DNA of 64,000 bases from Mesorhizobium sp. M4B.F.Ca.ET.058.02.1.1 (GTDB lineage Bacteria > Pseudomonadota > Alphaproteobacteria > Rhizobiales > Rhizobiaceae). Both the position numbers and the translations under genes were made by a program. The DNA lies in assembly GCF_003952505.1 (NCBI RefSeq), contig NZ_CP034450.1, positions 4,030,001 through 4,094,000 of the forward strand, written 5' to 3'. Below the pieces are notes generated by a model. The model saw only the letters and a list, made by a program, of their open reading frames with translations. It had not been told where the DNA came from and did no database searches. Shown one piece after another: positions 34,998 through 42,698 of this stretch; positions within the stretch are counted from its first letter, which is position 1; each line of letters opens with the position of its first letter.

Positions 34998-35014
34998 TCT
35001 AGGGTGACTTGCTC

Positions 35015-35998
35015 ATGCTTTCCCGTGTCTTCGGCTTCGGCCGCCGTTCCTTTGATTCGCTCAACGAGCAGGAGATCCTGGCGCTGGCCATATCCTCGGA
35101 GGAGGATGACGGGCGCATCTACCGCGCCTATGCCGACGGGCTGGCGCAAGACTTCCCGCAATCGGCCAAGGTGTTCGAGGCCATGGCGGAGGAAGAGGAC
35201 GGCCACCGCGATTCGCTGATCGAGGTCTACCGCAAGCGTTTCGGCGAGCGCATCCCCTTGATCCGGCGCGAGCACGTGAGGGGCTATTACGAGCGCAAGC
35301 CCGACTGGCTGGTCAGGCCGCTCGGCATCGAGGCCGTGCGCCGGCAGGCCGAAGCGATGGAACAGCAGGCCTACCGCTTCTATGTCGAGGCCGCCAAGCG
35401 CACCACCGATGCCTCGACCCGCAAACTGCTCGACGAATTGGCGGTGGCCGAGCAGGGCCATGAGAGCTCGGCTCACCAACTGGAACAGGAGCATGTTCCG
35501 GGCGAGATCAAGATCGAGGAGGCGACGGCCGAGCAGCGCCAGTTCATCCTCACCTATGTGCAGCCGGGACTGGCCGGGCTGATGGACGGATCGGTGTCGA
35601 CGCTGGCGCCGATCTTCGCCGCCGCCTTCGCCACGCACGACACGTTCCAGACCTTCCTGGTCGGATTGGCCGCTTCGATCGGCGCCGGCATTTCGATGGG
35701 CTTCACCGAAGTCGCCTCCGACGACGGCAAGCTGTCGGGCCGCGGCTCGCCGCTGAAGCGCGGACTGACCGTCGGCATCATGACGACGCTGGGCGGTCTC
35801 GGGCATGCGCTGCCCTATCTCATCCCGTTCTTCTGGACGGCGACGGCGGTCGCCGCCGTGGTGGTGTTCTTCGAATTGTGGGCGATCGCCTTTGTGCAGA
35901 ACCGCTACATGCAGACGCCGTTCTGGCGCGCCGCGTTCCAGGTGGTGCTGGGCGGCGCGCTGGTCTTCGCGGCCGGCGTGCTGATCGGCAATGCGTAG
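35015..35998 (+). CDS. mbfA: Membrane-bound ferritin MbfA (erythrin-VIT family iron exporter)
   Basis: 327 residues. An N-terminal ferritin-like/rubrerythrin domain (about 15-160) carries the diiron Glu/His pattern (ISSEEDDGRIYRAYADGL; AMAEEEDGHRDSLIEVY; LAVAEQGHESSAHQLE), and a C-terminal VIT-type membrane domain (about 170-325; DGSVSTLAPIFAAAF) has about five helices. MbfA exports iron and protects against iron and peroxide stress. The ATG at 35015 follows AGGGTGA; a TTG two codons earlier is possible. An Irr box overlaps the promoter region. Confidence 0.95.
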   Translation: MLSRVFGFGRRSFDSLNEQEILALAISSEEDDGRIYRAYADGLAQDFPQSAKVFEAMAEEEDGHRDSLIEVYRKRFGERIPLIRREHVRGYYERKPDWLVRPLGIEAVRRQAEAMEQQAYRFYVEAAKRTTDASTRKLLDELAVAEQGHESSAHQLEQEHVPGEIKIEEATAEQRQFILTYVQPGLAGLMDGSVSTLAPIFAAAFATHDTFQTFLVGLAASIGAGISMGFTEVASDDGKLSGRGSPLKRGLTVGIMTTLGGLGHALPYLIPFFWTATAVAAVVVFFELWAIAFVQNRYMQTPFWRAAFQVVLGGALVFAAGVLIGNA

Positions 35999-36007
35999 CA
36001 CCTTCTC

Positions 36008-36352
36008 TCACCCATTCACCGCCCGGCTATCCTGCGGCGCCTCGGTCCTGTCGGTGAGGCCGTAGTCGCGCACGACGTGGGCGATGCGCAGACGATAGCC
36101 GGCAAATATACCGCCGCGGCCGGCCTTCTGCGCCTGCCGGTGCTCTTCGGTGTTGCGCCAGGCTTTCACCGCGTCCTCGTCGCGCCAGAAGGACAGCGAC
36201 AGGACGCGGTTCGGATCGGCGAGGCTCTGGAAGCGCTCGATCGAGATGAAGCCGTCGATGCCGTCGAGCTGGGGCCGCAGCGCCGCCGCGATGCCGAGAT
36301 AGGCATCGCGCCTTCCCTGAGCCGGCTCGACCTCGAAGATGACGGCGATCAT
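36008..36352 (-). CDS. ABM-domain monooxygenase-like protein
   Basis: 114 residues of dimeric alpha/beta ferredoxin-like fold typical of antibiotic biosynthesis monooxygenase (ABM) domains: MIAVIFEVEPAQGRRDAYLG at the start and RVLSLSFWRDEDAVKAWRNT before EEHRQAQKAGR. Proteins of this kind act as small oxygenases or heme-degrading-like enzymes, often of unknown substrate. Its ATG overlaps the stop of the NIPSNAP gene, so the two form an operon. Confidence 0.85.
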   Translation of the reverse strand: MIAVIFEVEPAQGRRDAYLGIAAALRPQLDGIDGFISIERFQSLADPNRVLSLSFWRDEDAVKAWRNTEEHRQAQKAGRGGIFAGYRLRIAHVVRDYGLTDRTEAPQDSRAVNG

Positions 36353-36717
36353 GCTTCCATCCCTTCCTTGACCGTGACGTCGGTCTGGAACATCTGCCGC
36401 GGCCCATGCGGACCTGACGCCAGTCTCAGGAAGATGCGGTCCTCCTTCAGGATAAATTTCTCGCGCCGCGCGAATTCGTAGTTCGCCTTGCCGGCCGGGT
36501 CGGCGGCAAGCCGGGCGCGGTAGGCTTCGTAGGCCGCGAGGTTCTCGATGTTGTAGGCGGCATAGGCGGTGGTGGCCGAACCTTCATGCGGCGCGAAATA
36601 GCCGATGAGGTCGGCGCCGCAGCGCGGGATGGCCTGCCCCCAGGCGCGGGCATATTGCCCGAATGCCGCCTTGCCGAACGGGTCGATCTCGTAGCGGATG
36701 AAGCAGGTGATGGTCAT
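36349..36717 (-). CDS. NIPSNAP family protein
   Basis: 122 residues, starting MTITCFIRYEIDPFGKAAFG with the same dimeric alpha/beta barrel fold as ABM proteins and the NIPSNAP pattern (ADLIGYFAPHEGSATTAYAA). GAGGAGACGACC precedes the ATG. It is co-transcribed with the ABM gene and divergent from an ArsR-like regulator that probably controls both. Function unknown. Confidence 0.87.
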   Translation of the reverse strand: MTITCFIRYEIDPFGKAAFGQYARAWGQAIPRCGADLIGYFAPHEGSATTAYAAYNIENLAAYEAYRARLAADPAGKANYEFARREKFILKEDRIFLRLASGPHGPRQMFQTDVTVKEGMEA

Positions 36718-36767
36718 GGTCGTCTCCTCGTCGGCTTGGGTTTGCTGCGGCGACAGTTAGAGCACGC

Positions 36768-36876
36768 TCGAAGCATCGCGCGCTTCGGGTGTGATAGGCA
36801 ATCCGATGTCAGGAGCGTCGTCGCCATCTCCTTGATCTGACCGCAGGATAGTGGTTTTCTGGCGAGAATGCTTCGA
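36768..36876. promoter_or_regulatory. Inverted TCGAAGCAT half-sites between divergent genes
   Basis: TCGAAGCAT at 36768-36776 and its exact inverse ATGCTTCGA at 36868-36876 lie 100 bp apart (first base to first base) in the gap between the NIPSNAP operon and the divergent ArsR-like gene. Each is near one of the two start codons. They are candidate operator half-sites for that regulator. Confidence 0.35.
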
Positions 36877-36889
36877 TGGAGATGAAACT

Positions 36890-37564
36890 ATGCGCGAAGG
36901 ACCGGACATTGCCCGCACCGCCAGCCTGGTCGGCGATCCGGCCCGTGCCAACATGCTCACCGCGCTGATGGGCGGCACGGCATTGACCGCATCGGAACTG
37001 GCGCTCGAGGCCGGCGTGTCGCTTCCGACGGCCTCCTCGCATCTGTCGAAGCTGATGGAGGGTGGATTGCTGACCCTGGCCAGCCAGGGCCGGCACCGCT
37101 ACTACGGGCTTGCCGGGCCGCAAGTGGCGGGCATGATCGAAGCGATCATCGGCGTCGCCGAGGCCGTCGGCCCGAAGCGCGTGCGGCCGGGGCCACGCGA
37201 CGCGGCGATGCGGGTGGCGCGGGTCTGCTACGACCATCTCGCCGGCGAGCAGGCGGTGGCGATGCTCGACCGACTCGTCGACCGAAAGGTCCTGCTACGG
37301 CACGACCGCGAAATCAGGCTTGGCCCGGCAGCGGCCTCGCATTTTTCCGCGCTCGGCATCGATGTCGAGGCCAAGGCGCGACGGCCGGTCTGCCGCGCCT
37401 GTCTCGACTGGAGTGTGCGGCGCTCGCATCTCGCCGGCACGCTGGGCGCCGCCATCCTCGACAAGATCATCGCCGAGAAATGGGCCCGACGCGAGAAGGA
37501 CAGCCGCGCCGTGGTGTTTTCGCCGCCGGGCAGGCAGGCGTTCGAGAAGGTGTTTCTCGCCTGA
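36890..37564 (+). CDS. ArsR family winged-helix regulator
   Basis: 224 residues. The N-terminal ArsR helix-turn-helix (LVGDPARANMLTALMGGTAL; EAGVSLPTASSHLSKLMEGG) is followed by a long C-terminal extension with a two-Cys segment (RRPVCRACLDWSVRRSHLAG). The extension is longer than in metal-sensing ArsR proteins and is typical of the group found beside ABM/NIPSNAP-type genes. GGAG lies about 9 nt before the ATG at 36890; a GTG at 36851 would add 13 residues. Confidence 0.85.
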   Translation: MREGPDIARTASLVGDPARANMLTALMGGTALTASELALEAGVSLPTASSHLSKLMEGGLLTLASQGRHRYYGLAGPQVAGMIEAIIGVAEAVGPKRVRPGPRDAAMRVARVCYDHLAGEQAVAMLDRLVDRKVLLRHDREIRLGPAAASHFSALGIDVEAKARRPVCRACLDWSVRRSHLAGTLGAAILDKIIAEKWARREKDSRAVVFSPPGRQAFEKVFLA

Positions 37565-37578
37565 TGCGCCTTCCGTGA

Positions 37579-40098
37579 TCAGCCGCGTTTCAACGGCTTG
37601 CCCAGCTTGAAGAAGTCCTTCCACGGATTGGCTTCACCCAGCTGCTTCAGCGTCGTGGAATCGCCGAGCGGAAAGGCATTCGGCGCCAGACCCTTCTCGA
37701 GTTCCGGCCAGGTCACCGGCATCGACACCGTCGCCCCCTTCTTGGCGCGCGAGGAGTACGGGGCGACCGTCGTCGAGCCGCGGCCGTTGCGCAGATAGTC
37801 GACGAAGATCTTGCCGGTGCGCGCCTTCTTCGACAGCGTCGCGGTGTAGCGGTCGGGCGCGGCCTGCTCCAGCGCGCGGGCGAAATCATGGGCGAAGTCC
37901 TTGACCTCGTCCCAGTCCGCCGACGGCTTCAGCGGCACCAGCACGTGATAGCCCTTGCCGCCGGAGGTCTTGACGAGGTTGGGCAACGACAGCTCGTCCA
38001 GCTGCTTGTGGATGTCGAGCGCCGCCTCGCGCACCGCCTTGACGTCGACGCCTTCGTCGGGATCGAGGTCGAAGATGATCTGGTCGGGCTTCTCCAGCTC
38101 GTCGACGGTTGAGCCCCAGATATGGACCTCGACGACACCGTACTGGACCAGCGCGGCAAGCCCGTCGAAATCCTTGATGAACAGGATCTCCTCGCCATCG
38201 GTCGGATCCTTCATCCGGGCGATCTTGTCGCTCATGCCGGGCGAGGCATGCTTCTGGAAGAAGCGCTGGCCGCCAATGCCGTCCGGCGCCCGCACCAGAC
38301 TGAGCGGCCGGTTGACGACGAATTGTTCCATGCGCGGCCAGACCAGCGCGTAATGGTCGAGCAGGTCCAGCTTGGAGACCTTCTCGTCGGGCCACAGCAG
38401 CTTGTCCGGATGGGATAGTTTCACCGACGTCCTTGCCACTCCAGCCGAGGCGGCCTTTGGCGTCGCCGTGCCGCCGCCCGCATCGCTTTCGCCCTTGCCG
38501 GAGGCCCGCTTCGGTTTTTCCTGCACGACTTCCTCCGCCGGCTTGTCCTCGCGCAATCCCTGGAACGAGGCGTGACGTATTATACGGTCCGCGGTCCAGC
38601 TGCGGAACTCCACTTCGCCGACAAGTTGAGGCTTGACCCAGACCAGGCCCTTTCCCTTGGGCACGGCGGCGGAAAAGGGCGAGGTTCTTGCCGTGAGGCC
38701 GTCGAGTTTTTTCTTGAGGTCGGTGGCCATTTTGCCGGAAAAGCCGGTGCCGACGCGGCCGGCATAGTGGAGCTTGCCGCGCTCGTGATAGCCGACCAGC
38801 AGTGAACGCAGGCCGCGTCCGGTCTTCTCGGGGGACGGCAGATAGCCGCCGATCACGAATTCCTGGCGCAGCGTGCATTTCGATTTCACCCAGGTGAGGC
38901 CACGACCGCTGCGGTAAGGCGCGTCGGCGCGTTTCGAAACCACGCCTTCCAGGCCCATGCGGCAGACATGCTGCAGCATGATCTTGCCGGGCTCATGGAA
39001 ATGGTCGCTGAAGCGCAGCGCTGAATCTTCCGGCTGGTCGCCGAGCAGTTCAGCCAGCGCCTGCTTGCGCTCGACCAGCGGCTCGCGGCGCAGATCCTCG
39101 CCGTTGAGGCGCATCAGGTCGAAGACATAGTAGACGAAGCGGTCGCCGCGGCGGGCCGACAGATCGGCCTGCAGCAGGGCGAAGGACGACACGCCGCTGT
39201 CGGCCAGAACGATGATCTCGCCATCGATGACGGCTTCCCGGCACTTCAGACCGGCGAGCGCGGCGGTGACGGGGCCGTCGAATTTTGAGGTCCAGTCGAG
39301 GCCGGCGCGGGTGAGCAGCCTCACCTCGCTGCCGGCGACCTGCGCCTGCATGCGGTAGCCGTCGAATTTTACTTCATGCAGCCAATCGTCGCCGGATGGC
39401 GCATCCTTCTCCAGCGTGGCGAGCTGCGGCTCGATGAACTCCAGCCGGCTGGCAGGCCCGGCTCTTGCCTTGCCGGCGGCCGGCTTGTTGGAGTGCCAGA
39501 CTTTCGGCTTCGCGCCTTTGGCCGTCTTGCCCTCGCCGACCTCCTCGATCGTCAGGCCGGATTTCACCGATTTCGGCTCCTGCTTCAGGATGTCCTCGCC
39601 GGGGCGCGCGGCGGCATCGTCGGATTTGATCAGCAGCCAGTTGTCGCGCTTTTCGCCGGAGCGCGGCTTCAGCCGCACCAGATGCCAGCGGCCATGCAAT
39701 TTGTGGCCTTCCAGCTCGAAGCCGATATGGCCCTTCTTCATCGCCTTGGCCGGATCGCCTTCCGGAATCCATTTGCCCTCATCCCAGACGATGACCGAGC
39801 CGCCGCCATACTCGCCCTTCGGGATGGTGCCTTCGAACGGCGCGTAATCGATCGGATGGTCCTCGACGTGCACGGCCAGCCGCTTCTCATGCGGATCGAG
39901 GCTCGGGCCGCGCGTCACCGCCCAGCTCCACAGCACGCCGTCATGCTCGAGGCGCAGGTCGTAGTGCAGCCTGGTCGCCGCATGCTTGTGGATGACGAAG
40001 ATGCCGGCGGCCTTCTTGCCGCTCCGCGACAGCTTGCCGGCCGGCTCGGCGGTCTTCCTGAAATCCCGCTTGGCCCGATACTGCTCGAGGCTGGCCAT
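37579..40098 (-). CDS. ligD: ATP-dependent DNA ligase LigD (NHEJ)
   Basis: 839 residues, three domains in the order phosphoesterase-ligase-polymerase. The 3'-phosphoesterase spans about 1-170 (FVIHKHAATRLHYDLRLEHD). The ligase spans about 220-530 with the nucleotidyl-Lys244 in EVKFDGYRM and motif GLEGVVSKR. The primase-like polymerase spans about 560-839 with IFDLDPDEG and KTSGGKGYHVLVPL. It repairs double-strand breaks with Ku. It lies 12 bp downstream of the ku gene on the same strand, a complete two-gene bacterial NHEJ operon. Many rhizobia carry several such sets. Confidence 0.96.
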   Translation of the reverse strand: MASLEQYRAKRDFRKTAEPAGKLSRSGKKAAGIFVIHKHAATRLHYDLRLEHDGVLWSWAVTRGPSLDPHEKRLAVHVEDHPIDYAPFEGTIPKGEYGGGSVIVWDEGKWIPEGDPAKAMKKGHIGFELEGHKLHGRWHLVRLKPRSGEKRDNWLLIKSDDAAARPGEDILKQEPKSVKSGLTIEEVGEGKTAKGAKPKVWHSNKPAAGKARAGPASRLEFIEPQLATLEKDAPSGDDWLHEVKFDGYRMQAQVAGSEVRLLTRAGLDWTSKFDGPVTAALAGLKCREAVIDGEIIVLADSGVSSFALLQADLSARRGDRFVYYVFDLMRLNGEDLRREPLVERKQALAELLGDQPEDSALRFSDHFHEPGKIMLQHVCRMGLEGVVSKRADAPYRSGRGLTWVKSKCTLRQEFVIGGYLPSPEKTGRGLRSLLVGYHERGKLHYAGRVGTGFSGKMATDLKKKLDGLTARTSPFSAAVPKGKGLVWVKPQLVGEVEFRSWTADRIIRHASFQGLREDKPAEEVVQEKPKRASGKGESDAGGGTATPKAASAGVARTSVKLSHPDKLLWPDEKVSKLDLLDHYALVWPRMEQFVVNRPLSLVRAPDGIGGQRFFQKHASPGMSDKIARMKDPTDGEEILFIKDFDGLAALVQYGVVEVHIWGSTVDELEKPDQIIFDLDPDEGVDVKAVREAALDIHKQLDELSLPNLVKTSGGKGYHVLVPLKPSADWDEVKDFAHDFARALEQAAPDRYTATLSKKARTGKIFVDYLRNGRGSTTVAPYSSRAKKGATVSMPVTWPELEKGLAPNAFPLGDSTTLKQLGEANPWKDFFKLGKPLKRG

Positions 40099-40110
40099 GG
40101 CTGCGGCCTC

Positions 40111-40974
40111 CTATGCCGATTTGCGCCGCGGAGCGGAGGCCTTGCCCCGTCCGGCCTTTGGCTTTGCCTTCGCCTTCGACGCGGCCTTGCCCGCGCCTTC
40201 CGCGTTCAGGCTCTTCTTCAGCGCATCGAAGAGGTTGACGACATTGGAAGGCTTCGGCGGCGCCTTGGCCTTTGGCGCCTTCCTGCCGGCCTTCTTGGCG
40301 CGGATCAGCTCGAGCAGGGCATCCTCGTAGCGGTCGTCGAACTTCGACGGATCGAATTTTGCCCCCTTCCGGTCGATGATGTGTTCGGCAAGGTCTATCA
40401 TCTCATCGTCGGTCTTGACCGGCTTGATATCGCCAAAGACGCTGTCGGGCTGACGCACTGTGTTGTCGTAACGCAGCGTGGTCAGCACCATGCCCTTGCC
40501 GAGCGGCTCGATCACCACCGGGCGTTCCCGCTGGTAGAGCACGATGCGGGCGAGGCCGGCCATCTTCTTGCCCGCCATGGCGTCGCGGATGACGGCAAAG
40601 GCCTCCTCCGACACCTTGTCCGCCGGCGAGACATAATAGGGCGTGTCGAGGTAGATCTGCCGGATCGAGGATTTGTCGACGAAGCCGTCGAGGCTCATCG
40701 TATGCGAGGACTCGATCTGGACGGCCTCGATCTCGTCTTCCTCGATATGGATGAACTCGCCGTCCTCGACCTCATAGCCCTTTATCTCGTCGCCTTCCTC
40801 CAGCGGCTTGCCGGTCTCGGCATCTACATAGATGCGCTTCACGGTGTTTCCGGTCTTGCGGTTGAGGATGCGGAAGGAGACCTTTTCGGCGTGGGTGACG
40901 ACGTTGGTCAGCTCGATGGCGCAAGTGACCAGCGACAGCTTGAGATAGCCTTTCCAGGCCGGGCGCGGCGCCAT
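40111..40974 (-). CDS. ku: Ku protein (NHEJ DNA-end binding)
   Basis: 287 residues. The Ku core spans about 1-240 (PAWKGYLKLSLVTCAIELTN; DGEFIHIEEDEIEAVQIESS; MVLTTLRYDNTVRQPDSVFG), followed by a Lys/Ala/Pro-rich tail (KAKAKPKAGRGKASAPRRKS) that can bind DNA or recruit LigD. It forms a homodimer ring on DNA ends. GGAG lies 9 nt upstream of the ATG at 40974; longer frames read into non-coding DNA. First gene of the ku-ligD unit. Confidence 0.95.
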   Translation of the reverse strand: MAPRPAWKGYLKLSLVTCAIELTNVVTHAEKVSFRILNRKTGNTVKRIYVDAETGKPLEEGDEIKGYEVEDGEFIHIEEDEIEAVQIESSHTMSLDGFVDKSSIRQIYLDTPYYVSPADKVSEEAFAVIRDAMAGKKMAGLARIVLYQRERPVVIEPLGKGMVLTTLRYDNTVRQPDSVFGDIKPVKTDDEMIDLAEHIIDRKGAKFDPSKFDDRYEDALLELIRAKKAGRKAPKAKAPPKPSNVVNLFDALKKSLNAEGAGKAASKAKAKPKAGRGKASAPRRKSA

Positions 40975-41337
40975 GACGAACTCCGTGAGCAGGGTGGTTG
41001 AACCGAGAACGGGCAGAACCCGCTCCGGTTCCGGGAGGCCGCCTCCAGGCTGGGTCCTGACTTTCCCGGGCGGCGCACGGAAATTTCGTCGAGGCGCCCG
41101 CGATTGAAACAGAACCGCGCTCAACCGACATCGGGGCGAAACATATGTGATGCAAAAGTCACATTGGGCGAGATGCCGACAAATGGCTCGGAAAGACCCC
41201 GAATCAGCCGCATTCCGGCCACGAAGCGGGGCATTTCGGACCAGAAATTAACATCACGTTCACCGACTATTCACGCCTCGACGCTATGATGCCCGCAATT
41301 CGGACGGGACATCCGAAATCGGGACAGGGACAGGGAA
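40975..41337. other. Intergenic region without recognised gene
   Basis: 363 bp between ku and a small plus-strand gene. A TATGAT at 41285-41290 could be a -10 box for the small gene, but no -35 stands at a normal distance. No repeat family or RNA is seen. Confidence 0.5.
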
Positions 41338-41484
41338 ATGAAGTTCTGGAACCACATTGCCGGCTACGCCGCCGCCATCCGTGAATTCGTCGCGCCGACC
41401 TATCGGCCTGAGCGTTATTACATGCGCGGCCCAGGCCCGGCCTGCGCCCGCCGCGGCAACTCGCTCGGCATCAGCGCGCACTGA
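41338..41484 (+). CDS. Possible 48-residue small protein
   Basis: MKFWNHIAGYAAAIREFVAP, then TYRPERYYMRGPGPACARRG and NSLGISAH, preceded by CAGGGA at a suitable distance from the ATG. Amphipathic and basic, with many aromatic residues in its first half. It lies alone between ku and the DCC gene, following an AT-richer stretch with a TATGAT box. Not recognised. Support is limited to the start signal and composition. Confidence 0.4.
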   Translation: MKFWNHIAGYAAAIREFVAPTYRPERYYMRGPGPACARRGNSLGISAH

Positions 41485-41663
41485 TCATGACGCTGGAGAG
41501 CCGTCATGACAGCCGGATCTGCAAACCGGCCGACAGCCATCGCGCAACCACCTATCGCGCCGAGCGCCCCGCGCTGGCCGGTCGGCGGCGTGCGACAACG
41601 CCACCGCTTTGACGCCGCCGCCGGCTGGCTTAGTGTCTGACGACACCAGCAGCCGGGGCCGAC

Positions 41664-42116
41664 ATGATTGACCTGCCCGAACCGAAGCGTCCCCTTCCTC
41701 CGCCGCAAGCTTACGATGCAACCCAGCCGCTGATCGTCTTCGACGGCGTCTGCGTGTTCTGCTCGGGTTTCGTGCGGACGGTGGTGCGGTTCGACCGCGG
41801 GAAGCGCTTTCGTTTCGCCACGGCGCAGTCGCCGTTCGGCGAAGCGCTGTTTCGCAAGCACGGACTGGCGACCGACAGCTACGATACCAGCCTGACCCTG
41901 ATCGACGGAAAGGCCTTCACCCAACTGGACGGCTTCATCGCCGTGATGGCCGAGCTTGGCTGGCCATGGCGCACGGCGAAGGTTTTGCTCGCCCTGCCGC
42001 GGCCGCTGCGCGACTGGTTCTACGACCGCATCGCCAAGAATCGCTACGCCCTGTTCGGCAGGACGGGCAGCTGCGAGATCCCGTCGCCGGAACTGCGGGA
42101 GCGGCTGATCGGCTAG
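41664..42116 (+). CDS. DCC family (DUF393) thiol-disulfide oxidoreductase-like protein
   Basis: 150 residues with the family signature near residue 25: PLIVFDGVCVFCSGFVRTVV contains the DxxCxxC-type DGVCVFC motif, and DGFIAVMAELGWPWRTAKVL follows later. DCC proteins have a thioredoxin-like fold and a presumed redox role that is not well defined. Monocistronic; the ribosome site is weak. Confidence 0.88.
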   Translation: MIDLPEPKRPLPPPQAYDATQPLIVFDGVCVFCSGFVRTVVRFDRGKRFRFATAQSPFGEALFRKHGLATDSYDTSLTLIDGKAFTQLDGFIAVMAELGWPWRTAKVLLALPRPLRDWFYDRIAKNRYALFGRTGSCEIPSPELRERLIG

Positions 42117-42322
42117 AATCCCGCCACGGCTGGTCGGAGCCTGGCCGGCGGCGAGATTCGGCCTCCCGACAATCCTCGCAAATTCACGGATCATCGCCGC
42201 CGGCTTGCGCAAGGCGCCGCGCGGGTCGAAAGATTTTCGTAGCACCTGTCGAAATCCGCCTGGCCCAGGCGACATTGGTCAGGCCGGCGATGACGCGGCC
42301 TTCGAGAAAACGGGAGAAGACC

Positions 42323-42691
42323 ATGCGATACATGCTTTTGATCTACGCGAACGAAGCCGCGATGGCGACCGCGCCGAGCGAGAAGACCTACGAGATCAGC
42401 GCCGCCTATGGCGCCTATACCGAGGCGTTGAAGAAATCCGGCGCCTGGCTCGCCGGCGACCGGCTGCGGCCGACGCAATCCGCAACGGCGGTGCGCACGG
42501 CCGACGGCAAGACCAATGTGCTCGACGGCCCCTATGCCGACACCAAGGAGCAGCTCGCCGGCTTCTACATGATCGAGGCCGAGGACGCCGACGCGGCCAT
42601 CGCCTGGGCGGCGCGCTGCCCGGGCGCCAGCGCCGGCACGATCGAGGTGCGACCGATCTGGGAAATGAGCGACTATCCGTCCGCGAATTGA
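42323..42691 (+). CDS. YCII/DGPF domain protein, partner of the ECF sigma factor
   Basis: 122 residues. It starts MRYMLLIYANEAAMATAPSE and contains VLDGPYADTKEQLAGFYMIE, the DGPF-type motif (here DGPYAD) of YCII-related proteins. GGGAGAAG precedes the ATG. Such genes stand directly before ECF42-type sigma factors, as here with a gap of a few bp. Their molecular role is unresolved; they probably act in a stress response controlled by the sigma factor. Confidence 0.9.
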   Translation: MRYMLLIYANEAAMATAPSEKTYEISAAYGAYTEALKKSGAWLAGDRLRPTQSATAVRTADGKTNVLDGPYADTKEQLAGFYMIEAEDADAAIAWAARCPGASAGTIEVRPIWEMSDYPSAN

Positions 42692-42698
42692 CCCAGTG

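Noticed and set aside
39376..41001. 541-codon plus-strand frame opposite ligD and ku
   Set aside because: Shadow of the NHEJ genes, which have full motif sets on the minus strand.
41487..41612. Possible 41-residue frame after the 48-residue gene
   Set aside because: Arg/Ala/Pro-rich with no ribosome site; looks like GC-rich non-coding sequence.
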